A DNA stretch of 64,000 nucleotides from Amoebophrya sp. A120 (Eukaryota; Sar; Dinophyceae; Syndiniales; Amoebophryaceae), in the NCBI GenBank assembly GCA_905178155.1, contig CAJINV010000010.1, forward strand, positions 820,009-884,008. The letters run 5' to 3'. The stretch's first letter is position 1. Each line of letters opens with the position of its first letter. The position numbers and the translations under genes were made by a program. The notes under the pieces were generated by a model. That model searched no databases and was not told the DNA's origin. It saw only the letters and a list, made by a program, of their open reading frames with translations. Shown piece by piece: positions 35,001 through 47,000 of this stretch.

Positions 35001-38000
35001 TTCCCGCTGAAGCCGCTGATGCAAATTCCGCTTTGCAAAGTGCCGTCGGCAAGCTGTAGTACTAGTGCCTCTGGTACAACTAGTACAATGCCACTGCAGC
35101 TTGAGGGGTCGGCAAGTCTTCTACATCCTGTTGCGTCTCAGGCAGAAGTGCAAAAAGCCATAGTGGCGGAACCACCAGGACGAGAGGTTGTTACAGCCGC
35201 GAAAATAGTAGAGCCTCCCCCCGGAGTTGTGTCGGCGGCAGCAACGGAAGTTTTAAATGGCCCACCCGCTGCCGCTCCATTGGAGGAGAGTTCATCATCC
35301 TCTCAGCTGGGTCGTGACAAGGACAAGCCAACCATCTGCGAGCAAATGGATGGGGGTAGGGTCATCATGCGCCGAGATGATGAAGACCCTGTCGAAAGCA
35401 CCTCAACTTTGGTTGCGCACGACCACAGGGAAGACCTAAAAGCACCTCCTGCTTCAGACGAGGAGGTTCTTCTTGCCATGCAAAACGAGAACAACAACGA
35501 GGAAGGATTGCACGACGTCGCCGCAGGGTCTGCTACTGGCAAGGAGAAAGCAGGGTCAGGCGCCTTCTCTGCAGAGCAGAAGAACGGAAGAACTGCCGCC
35601 ACCTGCGCGACAGGAGGTGGAGCTTCTGCGCGCAGCGCCGACTTTGCTATTGGTAGCGAAGGAAATTATAACCGGGGTAGTAAAGGTGGTGACTGCGACT
35701 GGAAAGAAGAAAGACTAGTAGTACAACCCGAAGTAGCAGCATCAGACACAACGTCACAAGATTATCTTCACGTAGAGGACAGGATCATATCGAGCACCCC
35801 AGCCGCCTCTGACGTTATAACGTGCTCAGGTGTAGTTACAATTTCAAGCGTTACATGTCATGCAAAAGCTGCTTGATCTGACTTACGTATCCTCACAGGA
35901 ACACGCATAACAAGGTCTGGACTTCCAAACCGCGCAGTATAATCTGCCGAAATTTGTATGGCAGAAAGTGAAGCGCTGTGCTAGTCTGTCATGCTCATCA
36001 TGCAATACAAAATCCAGACTCTATTGTAACGTTTGAGATTGTAACGTTTGAGCGGGTCATAGACGTTGACACAGTTTTTTCGACAGATGGCAAGGAAACC
36101 AGTTATTCTCACCAGACCAGGAGCACAATAAACAACTCGAAGGAATCCTCTGTCACGGAAACCTACATTCTGAATCAGCATCAAATCAGCCCGCAGGAGG
36201 AAGACGTGAAAAGTTCAGCCCGACACGGGGAGGAGGACCAGCAATATTCCAGTACGCAAGCGTATGCATTGCAAAAGTATCGTCCTCGTATAAATGCGAG
36301 TCTAGTGAACCTGTACAAACGGGTACCCCTGACGGTACGGGCCCTCTTATACAAAAAATGTACATGAGTAAACACGAAAAGTGTACAAAGAAAGACTGAA
36401 ATTGTAGAAAAGAGAAGACGGACGGTCCTGTGCAACCGGGCACCTCCGAACACGGATTTGTCTAGAAAATAGCGAAAAAAGAGATGAGGTCAGGGCTGGA
36501 AGATGTGAGTGGATAGCGCGCGCGCGCGCGACTTGATGTGAGTGGGAACGCGGGCGCTGCAGAGCAGGGCGGGGCAGTGAGGGCAAAATAGCTTCAAAGA
36601 GGGGCAAGGGTATTTATCTAGGCGAGCGACGTGCTTGGCTATGGCGGCGTCGTGCTCACAAAGGCCTGTAGATTTAGTGACGACGGGCGCAGTGGCAGTG
36701 CGCGGTGTTTAGATAGTCGCCATGCAGAGTTGGGTCCTGTACAAAAGGGACCGACCTGTTAATCGCGGGGCCTCCGGAGTTTCCCGCCGGGCCTGTGTAT
36801 TTGGTAACCCTGTACGGTGCGAGCGGGTACCTTTGGCGGCCCATACGTTTGTATAAAAAATGCAGACTTCGGCTGTTTTCCAATAGCATAATTTGTTTGC
36901 AGGTGCCTGTTTGTACTGGGGGCCCCGTACAGTGCGGGGGCTCCGTCCCCACTGATACACTAGCATTACAGATCTGCTTTCTTAGCTGAACCTGCATGAC
37001 AAATTTCGTTTTTCTTCTAGGAAAAATTTGCAATGCATCTATACGAGTGCGATACTTTTGCAGTGCATAAAGCGCGATTGATGACGCCCACCATTACCTT
37101 CGACTTACACGACTTTGCCCGTGAGGATCACTTTTTTGATGCAGAACTGGGCAGCTCCGCAGGAGGAGACACAGCAAAAATCCCGGAGGAAGGAAGACCG
37201 TCCGAAGGAGGTTCTTGTACTGCTTCTGCCACCACCTCAACTACAAGCGCAGACGAACGCACGAGCAGAAGAAACAGTGCGGACGAGATCACGCCGAAAA
37301 CTTCAATCTACTCGTATCGAAAGGAAAATTCCCCCCTCCCCATTTCAAAATGAAACTTCTGATGCTGGATTTGTGTACGCAAATCCGCGCTGTCTTGCTG
37401 GAGAGCACTACAGGCCCATACTAAGTGTGAGTAGAGAGGTTTTAGCCTGGGCACTTAGCATGAAAAACATCCTCGCTGTAGGCCCAACAGCATGACAAAC
37501 CGCCTGCCCAATGCGGCGGTTGTCTGTGGAGTTGCCTTCTTGCAAGACAGACGCGATTTGTGACCGCAAATCAGCATCACAAATTTCCAAAAGTGTACCT
37601 CTTCAGTATGGGGAGGGCGGATTTTTCGTATTGATAACTCGAGTACCGCGGAGAAGTTTCCGGTCCTGGTTCGGAAGAGAATCGTACGGAAGACGAACAA
37701 ACCTCCGGGTGGTATATCAAATGTAAAAGTGTCTGGGTCTGGAAGATTGCGAGATTTGTCATGCTGATCTGGCATGGCTCTTAAATCTGTATTGCGTGGC
37801 CACAAACAGCCTCTGTCGCCTGTCATGCAAAAACTCAGTTTCTCATGCGAAATATGCAGCACAGAAGCACGAAGCAACTTGTCATGCTTGGCGGCGCATT
37901 ACAGTGCATTTGCTATTGACTGACTTGCATCACAAGTTTCCAGACCCAGACATTTTTGCATTTCATACGGTACTACTAGCGGCAGCTACAAGGGCGGCGG

Positions 38001-41000
38001 TCCTCACCAGGTTGATCCTCACCAGGTTCATCTGGGAGCAGACAACAGAAGAAGTTCTTGCGGGGGCTCCGCTGGCTTGTTCGGAGATATAATGACGTCG
38101 TCAGCTGCGACATCGTCGCGAAGAAGCAGTGTGGTGGAGCGAAGCGACGGGCGGGGAACAAACTCGGAAGTGATTTCTTCTAAAAACAGTCGAGCGGGGC
38201 GGGCACTCAATCATTCCGCCGCTGCACAGCACACGCGACCCAAAAGTGCTGATGAAAAGACGGACCCCACTGATGAAGGTGCCGCACCATCTACTACCCG
38301 TGAAGAGCAGGGTGAAAAAACATTTCTCGAAAATGTAAATGCGCAGCTTAGTACCAGCGAGGAGAAGGTGAACGCCGCTGGAATTATTGTGTCTGAAGGC
38401 GAGAAGGGTCGAGATCGACTAGCAAGTAAAAGTAGCATTGAACAGCAAAGCCAGGAGGTCGATGGAGGAAATGTTGCAGATGAAATCAGAGAACCCAATC
38501 ATGCGCCGTCGGCTTCGAAGAAGAACAAACAGGGAAAAGTAAGCACTGCAGACGAGGTCAATACAACCTCTCCACCTGCAACGCCAGCAGTCTTGGTGGC
38601 GCGCGAGGAAGTGGTTTCACCGGTGCTGGTAACCCCGCCCGCTTGTCCAGAGGGCTCTCTACTTCCGGTAAAGGCAACAGCAGTGCCGCACGAACCCCAA
38701 GTGCGGAAAGCAGGAGAGCCAGCCACTGCAATAGACCACCGGGAAGACCTACAGACGGCAGAATCTCCAGCACAGAAAGCTGTAAACCCGACGAAACAGG
38801 TAGAACAAAATCAAAACCAGCCACAGCCGATGATTCCAACGAGGGGTGGGGGCTCTGCTTGTTCTAGTACGAGCAGCAGCAGCAGCAGCAGTAGACCAAA
38901 ATCCGCGTCCGCGACGAATAAGACCAGGGCCGTATCACACAGAAAAAAACTGGCAGGTCATATTTGTAATGCAAAAGTAAATAGACAAAAAAAATTGTAT
39001 TGCATAGCCTAAATAGCATGCTATGAGGTCGCCCATGACAGATTTTGCTGTGTATTTATTTTTGCATTACAGACATGCCCTGCCAGCGTTTTTCTGTGGG
39101 ATAGGCCGCGCAACTAGCAAGCCAGTCGAGCATCACGGACGTTTTGCTCTTGTCCGAGGGATATCAAAAGTAAAAATGTCTGGGTCTGGAAACTTGTGAT
39201 GCTGGGTGGCGTCTCATGATGAGGCTACTAATGCTGGCTCAGCATGACAAATTTCTGAGCTCCTAGGTGTTGCCTATTCTGCATGACAAACTGTGCTTCT
39301 GCATCACAGAAAAACGGAGCTCTTAGGTAACGTGCATGACAGATTTAAGAGTCATGCCAGACAAGCATGACAAACATGAATTCTTCCAGACCCAGACATT
39401 TTTACAGTTGATAAGGGAAGTCTCGCACTGGTGATAGCCTCCGAACGGAAGAGCACGAAACTGTTTCTGCAAACCGCACAGGGAGTCCGGAATGTCGTGA
39501 TACAAACCCTCTTATCAAAGTGAAAAAAGCCCCCACCCCATATTGAAATGACAATTTGTGTTGCTGGATTTGTGTACACAAATGAGCTTTCTATTGCAGC
39601 AAGAGCCTAAGAGCGTGGCGGCATATTCTAATCCCATTTAGGTACAACTACGCGTACGGATCCGGCTAGCAACTGAGCATGAGAAACAAGTCTGACATAT
39701 GCGAAAACGCATGACAGACTCGCTGTACAATGCGCCACGACATGGGTGCCATTTGCCTGGTACGCAAGACAAAGCTGATTTGTGGTCACGAATCGGCATC
39801 ACAAATTTCCTATTTGCTATGGGGAGGGGGGACTTTTCCTTACGATGCCTCTACATCGAGGAGGCGCTGCTCGGCGCCTGCCTCGGCCCGGGGAACCTGA
39901 ACGATGTGTATCGCAGGAAAAAAGTGTTACAGTTACACATTGTCATGCAAGACTGCCAACAGAGACAACCTTTCTCATGCAGGAAATGCTTCGGAGCTTC
40001 GTTTCCTTCCTGTTTTCCCTTGTGATCTGTGCATTACTCTACCACACAGAGAAAATTTGTGATGCAGAAACTCCAACACGTGTGTAACTGTAACACTTTT
40101 TTGTCGGGATAATGTGGGGGCCGCGGGAAGTAGTGGTTCGTCATCTGAGATGAATGCAATGAATTCCTATGATTTTTCCGCAGGAACAAGTGATGGCCAT
40201 CAACTGTCGCCGGGCGGGGGCGGAGCGGTTTTTGGGCACCAAGCACTCAACAAGCCGCGGAAGACCATGAGCTTTGGGATTGAAGCAGGGGAGGAAAGCA
40301 CGTGGGTACTAAAGGGCTAAAGATCAACTTACATTTCGATCAACAGCATTGCGACCAGAAATACTTCGCTTCCGTTGCAGCTTTTCGTTTGTGGCTTTAG
40401 TTGATTCATCCCATTTAATAGAGGTTTTTTTTGTAGTACGATGTGGCACGACTCAACTACATGCAGTTTCAATGATACAACATACACACAGGTCACGTTG
40501 TGCATCCTCTACACGGTTTCGCGCGTTTTCGCTTTGAAGGCCAGCCGCGCGCACTTGCGTTTGACTCTGGAAGCGGTGTCGCTCGACTTGATTTCGCCCG
40601 CGCCGTTGGATCTGCTTCCCAGTGGAGCAGGAGGAGGTGCGCGACTGGTCAACTACCCCCTCGAGGACCACGGTGTTGCAAAAAACGCGTCGCAAAATAA
40701 GGTGGATCACCTCCTACAACTTCACAAGAAGAACATCAAGGAAACTTCTTCTACGAGCGACAATTACTATCTGTTGGACAAGTATTATGGAGAGAAAAAA
40801 GTTTGTCACAGTCACCAACTTCCAGGTTTTGCATTACAAATTTTCTCAGCATCACAAACTTTCCTTGTATTGCAGAAACACTAGGGAAATCCCTAATGGA
40901 GTTTGGCTGTGATGCATTTTTACGCATGACAAACAATTGTGTATTGCAAGAATGCGCATGAGTGATACGAACTTTTTTTCTTCGATAAGTATCTGCCCTA

Positions 41001-44000
41001 CCTCTGTCAGGCCTTCCATTTCGACTTCGATCAGATTCTTCTGAATGCGGGCAAGCTGGCGGAGAATCTTGGCGTGTGCTTGCGGATTTGGTCGAAGCGC
41101 GAGGATATCGAATGCAAAAATGTATGGGTCTGGAAGGTTGGTACTTGTCATGCTAAATCTGAATCATGCAAAAATCTGTGTTGCGTGAATGATTCCCAAA
41201 TGTTGTCCAATTTTGATTAAGTTGAGAGGCAGTTTCTCATGCAGAATAGGCATGATGGTGATCTCACGGAATCTGTCATACTAGGTCCTCCATTACAGAT
41301 CATATGGGTCATGGATAACCTGCATGACAAGTCTAGCAAAGTTCCAGACCCAGACACTTTTGCATTTGATAGAGGACCGACACGTCCCCCTTGAGGTGTT
41401 ACAGGAGGCGCTCGTATGGATTGCAAACATGTCAAGGTCGGGAAGGTTGCAGCTTGTAACGCTGTTATCTTTGGGTCCCAAAGAAATTTGTATTGCATGA
41501 CCAGCAACAGCTGTCCAGTTTGTGTTACGCGGAGAAGGCATTTCTACTCATGCGGAATAGAAGGCATGATCAGGAAGCCGAAGCCCTCTAAAAAGCTGTG
41601 ACGCTAGAGCATGCATTACAGGCATCATGGATCTTCATACAAAATGCGCATGACCAGACCCAGACATAGTTGCATTTGATAGCTCGGGTACGATGTTGAT
41701 TTGGTCGCGAAAGAGCTGGTGAAGGAGTTGCTTCTTCTCAGCATCATCCCGTATCAAATGTAAAAATGTCTGGGTCTGGAAGATTGCTACATTTGTCATG
41801 CATGTCTGACATGGCCGCTCAAGAATCTGTGATGCATGGGCACGAAGCTGTCCTCTTACGTGTCATGCAAAAACGCAGTTTGCCATGCGGACCACGCAAC
41901 ACATAGGAGCCCAAAAATGTGTCATGCTTGGCTCCGTATTGCAGTGGAACTCTCATTCGCTTTTAGCATTACAAGTTTCCAGACCCAGACATTTTTACAT
42001 TTGATATCCGGGATCGTACTACCAAAGCTACTTCACGCATTGATGGCATCATGTCTGCGGGCAACCACGCGTCGCAAGGGGAGGAAATCGCAGCTGCAGA
42101 AACGAGCTCTACTACTTCCGGTCGCGCCGCCGGTACAGATGACGTGGAGGCTGAAGAGACGGCGCAGGTCAAACTACCAGGTAAGGGCGATCAAATCGGC
42201 GAACAACAACTTGCAGGTCGTGGCGCCGCGCCACACAAAAATGATTCGGTTGGTATGATATCCTCTCAACATCTTGTAAATGCAACAGCTACGCCTGCTC
42301 ACGACCACCACGAGCTAGGAGTGGGCCAGCACGATATTTCGATTCTCGATGACGTGTTAGAAATCCTGGAGGACCACTGGCAAGACCCCAACCTGTACGT
42401 GGTCCGGCTGACGCTCTACACTTGCGCCCTGAAGGTATTTTTCTCGCACTTTCCGACGCGGGAGTGGCGGGGCGAAGTGGAGGTCGCGGCAGAGAAGGCA
42501 AGAACTTCTGCCTGTAGTCGTGCACCAAATTTTGATATTGAGGGTACTGGAACAAGTAGTGCAACAGCCGCTGGGAACAATTGCAAGAAAGCTACTGCAG
42601 CTGCTGTTACTGCTGCGGGGGCAATAAAGCCAGATTCAGCGAGGGAAGATGATTACAATACGGTGGGCGTCGAAACAGGGAATGAAAATGATGACCGTGG
42701 ACAAGAACAAGGCGTGAGAGCAAATAGGTGCACTACCATCGTGATTGGCATTTTTGTCCTAGATAAGACTGAAAGTAGAAAAACAACCACCAACGACCTA
42801 AGGCTGAAAGTAGCAAAGCACGAAAGTAGAAAACGGACCATCACCCACCGCCACCCACCGCCGCCCACCGCCACCTACCGCCACCCACCGCCACCCACCA
42901 CAACGCTTCCCCCCCCGCTGCTATGCTATCGCGCTTCCCTACTCCCCGCCGCTTATATGTGATTTGCTGGGCATATTGCGGCCCTTCTTTTTTTTTATTT
43001 TTTAAAGAAGTAATATAGCAGCATCTGTGTGCGTGGGTCTGTATTTGGGTAGATCCAGAAACCAGCGCAACCCCCCGCAACCCCCCGCAACGCTTCTCCC
43101 CCCGTTGCTATAGTGCTTCCTCACTCCCTCAAGCTTATATAGCGTCAAGGTTTTCTTTTTTTTTTTTTTAAAGTGATAAAGTAGCGTAAGCATGTACGGG
43201 TAGGAGGCTATCTGGGTAGATCCAGAAACCAGCGCAACCTCCCGCAACCCTCCGCGGCCCTTCCATCTCCACCCGTTGGTATGGTGTTGCCTTACTCTCC
43301 CCCCGCGCTCCGGGGCGATCTAAATGCAGTCAGCTCAGCCATTATATGCATAGGCACATAGACACCTGGACAAACACCCTCGGCACCGTGCTAAGCCGCT
43401 TGCCTTATCGTGCAACGCCCCCCCGACGCAGTTCGGACGCTCTCGGTCGCAGTTAGAAACTCGGCAGCCATGTGATTTGAAAGGAAAAGAAAAACAAAGA
43501 AAAGAAAAAAGAAAGAGGGGCGAAACACTCTGGCAGCGTGCTAGTTCGCTTGCTGTATCGTGCAAAGCCCGACGCAGCTCGGGCGCTCTCGCACTTAGAA
43601 CCCCGGCAGCCTCGTGGGCTGAAAGGGTGAGAAAGGGAAAAAAAAGAAAGAAGAAAGAGAGAGCGGCGCAACTACTTTCTCGGCATCGTGCCCGGCGTTG
43701 TTCGGATGCTCACGCACTTAGAACCCCGGGGGCCTGCCTCATGATTTGAAAGAAAGAAAAAAGGCAAGAAAAGAAAGAAGATGGAGGAAAACAGCTTGGG
43801 AAAAGAATCCGTGCTCTTTTCTGCCCGGCGCTGTGTACGAAGAGCAAAAACCTTCCCCCGGTAAGGATCTCGACAAGTTTCCTTGGCGTTTGTGCAGCCT
43901 GTTTGCCCACACTAACATCGAAAGAAGAAAGAAACAAAAGGGACAAACCCTGCAGCTTCTTGGGAGCAGCGTGCGCGCTTTGTCTTTTCGATCCTTTTCT

Positions 44001-47000
44001 CTTTCTCTTTCTTCCAAATCGCACGGCCGCCGAGGTTCTAAGTGCCTGCGGGAACATCCGAAGGACATCGGGCTTTGCGCGATAAAGCAAACGGCTTAGC
44101 ATGGTGCCGAGAATGCCTGCCCCTTCCTACCTAATAGGGGCGGGAAATGCATATAGCTCCGCTCGTAGCCATCTACTGGCACTGGGTAGATCCAGACAAC
44201 ACAGCAGCCCTGTGCTTAGAACCCCGGGGGCCTCATGATTTGGGCGAAAGAGAAAAGGCAACAAAAGAGAGAAGAAAGAAGAAGGAGAAAAGCCCACTGG
44301 GAGCAGCATCCGTCTTCTTTTCTATCAGGCACTGTCTACGAAGAGCAAAAACCTTCACCCGGTAGGTGCAGTCTGTTTGTTCGCACTAACATAGAAAGAA
44401 GAAAGAACAGGCGAACCTTGGAACTTTTTGGGAGCAGCGTGCTTTTTCTGTTCTATCCTTTTCGCTTTCTTTCAAATCGCGAGGCTGCCGAGGTTCTAAG
44501 TGTGGGAGGGCGTCGGGCTTTGCGCGATAAAGCAAACGACTTAGCACGATGCCGCGAATGCTTGCCCCTACCTAATAGGTGCGACCAATGCGTAGAGTTT
44601 GTAGCCATCTGGATAGACCCAGACAACATAGCAACCCTGCGCAACCCACCGCAGCCCTGCGCAAGCCTGCGCGACCCTCCGGCCCCCGCCCCCCCGCTGC
44701 TGTGGTGTCGCCTTGCGTATGCCCGTCCCTCCGCTATGTATTTTATGCATTTGCCGCTACAGCGTCCTGAGTATATAGACACAGGCACACACACACACAA
44801 GCAGACCAGGGGGGGGAGAAGGGTGGCGGTGGGTGGCGTTGGGTGGCGGTGGGTGGCGGTTGGTGGTGCAGGTATGCGGCCGGCTGTCTACCTCTGGGTG
44901 GTGTGGATATATATCTATATGTATATCGTGTATCTACCGTAGATACACGATATACATATAGATATGTGTCTATGTTTACGTAGACTACGTAAACATAGAC
45001 ACACACGCACACGCAGGCACACAAGCAGACCAGCGGGGGGGGGAAGGGTGGTGGTGGGTGGTGGTGGGTGGTGGTGGGTGGCGGTGGATTCGTGTGCTAT
45101 GTGTATGTCTATATCATATAGATATATATACATGTACATGTAAGCACAGACTTTTCTAATATGCATATCTGCATATGCGGGGGGGGAGGCTCGCGCGCAC
45201 GTTTTCGGCCCTCGGTTCTTTTTCTTTTTTCAAAATTGAGAAACACGCCGGAGACCCATTTCGCTGCAGTTCTTGCACAAGTAGCAAAAAAATGCCAATC
45301 ACGATGGTGCTGCACCTATTTACTCTCATACCAACAACAAGAAACCACGGCGCCAACGAAGAACCCTGCTTCTCTTTCCCTGCCTCCCCTCACCTTCACG
45401 AGGGAATGGGTGGCTGAGCAATTGGAGGAGTTTCTGGAGGCGGAGGTATCTTTCGTAAAAGCGTTCTTCCCGACGCCGCAGGGTCATCAAGATGGAAACT
45501 CTGCAACACAAATACGTTCAATCTTGGGAGTCACGCATGTCAAAGCTTTGATCTGTACGACTAGTCATCAAGTGCCGAGTACTAGCTGCTAGGAGGGCCG
45601 CATCAAAAAGACGCGCACTTATCCTGTGTGCCGCATTTTTACAATCTTTTACAAATTCCGAAACACAAGTAGAAGTGGCTCTCTTGGGGATGCGCATTAC
45701 AAGTCGATTCTTGTATATGCAAATCTGCATGACAACTCTGGTTTGGGGACGTTTTTATTCAGGATACGAGGAGCAGACGAGAGACCAGTTGTTTGAGGAG
45801 TTCTATTGTGAGGAAAAATCCCCCCTCACCATACTGAAGCGGTATGCAGCTTCTAAAAATTTGTCATGCTGATTTGTGACCACAACTCCGGTCTCTCTTG
45901 CAAGAGGGCAAATCCAAAGAATCCGTGGTATTTTTATGCAGGGTTGTTTGTAATTATGCTGTTGCGGCTACAACTACATGGCAGGCCTCTGCTTTGCTAA
46001 GTGTCTACAGTTGTAAAACACCCCAGCGCGGCAACAAAATGAGGCTCTAGCACCTGCAGCGTCTCATTGCAAGACAGAGCGGATTTGATGTGTACACAAA
46101 TCCAGCACCAGAAGTTTCCGCTTCTATTATATTGGGAGGGGGGGCTTTTCATTTTGATGAGTTCTGTATCGACGTTATCACCAAGGCAAAGCGGTCGCTG
46201 GGATTCGACCTACCCGTCCGCGAACGGTTGCTGCGGGCGTATTTGGGAAGCAGCGGGGGAGCAACAAGTACAAGTAGTGGGCCGAACAAGGGCGGTGCTT
46301 ACCTGGTTCCACACGGAAGGAAGCCACTACTGCAACAACCAGAAACTACTGCTGGTGCAGGCGGAGTAGTTGGTCCAGTGCTGACGCTGAGCAATTCGCT
46401 CTCAACGTTTCTGCAGGCACTGATCATTGGATGTTTCATCGAAAGTCTCGAGTGCGGTTTGGAAACTGGTGCGGAAGTGGTCAGAAGTGTGGTGACGAGG
46501 TTTATTTCATCTTTTTCTGCAGCTGGTATCGGGCTGAACTGCGGTCAAGGAATGATCACATCAGAAGTAGAAGATGACGGAATTTTGAAAAACGGTTCAA
46601 TTTCTCCACTCCGCGAGGACGGTAGTGGAACGAAACATCAACAAGAAGTAGAGAGAGAAACTTGCCTTGCAGGCGGAGGAACTCCGGCTCGTCGGAACAA
46701 GCACGGGACGAACACCAACGGCGCGGCGGCCGAACCTCCGCAGGAGGTGCGCTATGACCAGGAGCAAGCTTACGCGGTGTTCTGCTTCACCCTGTACATG
46801 TTCTTGAAACGCATACAGCAGGCGACTTCGGCTAATGGAAGTGGGAGCGGCGGCGGAGATGCCAGCACGGGGAATAGTACAACCAATGATCATCGAGGAA
46901 CGGACAAACAGATCTTTCACCTCCTTGTCAAAATACAGGAAATTGTGTTAATCGGCCTTGAAGATTTATTTTCCAGCACAAACAACCTGCCCGCAGCCAC

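Larger units (their letters stand above)
42712..45335. mobile_element. 2.6-kb fold-back element acting as an intron of gene G
   Basis: Ends GTGAGAG(C/T)AAATAGGTGC...GTGATTGGCATTTTT pair over about 40 nt with the right end at 45289-45329. AACAAG flanks both sides (42706-42711, 45336-45341). Removal gives G-Q-E-Q-E-T-T in frame. Inside, CCACCC-rich tracts on the left (42842-42905) face GGTGGG-rich tracts on the right (44820-45087), and tandem blocks around 43380-43740 recur inverted around 43990-44550. Not an F1-F10 family member. Confidence 0.72.

Noticed and set aside
40437-40500. Separate gene starting at ATG 40441 after a stop at 40320
   Set aside because: A GTGGGT donor at 40302 and GCAG acceptor at 40466 join the two parts in phase, so one gene is simpler. 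Not excluded.
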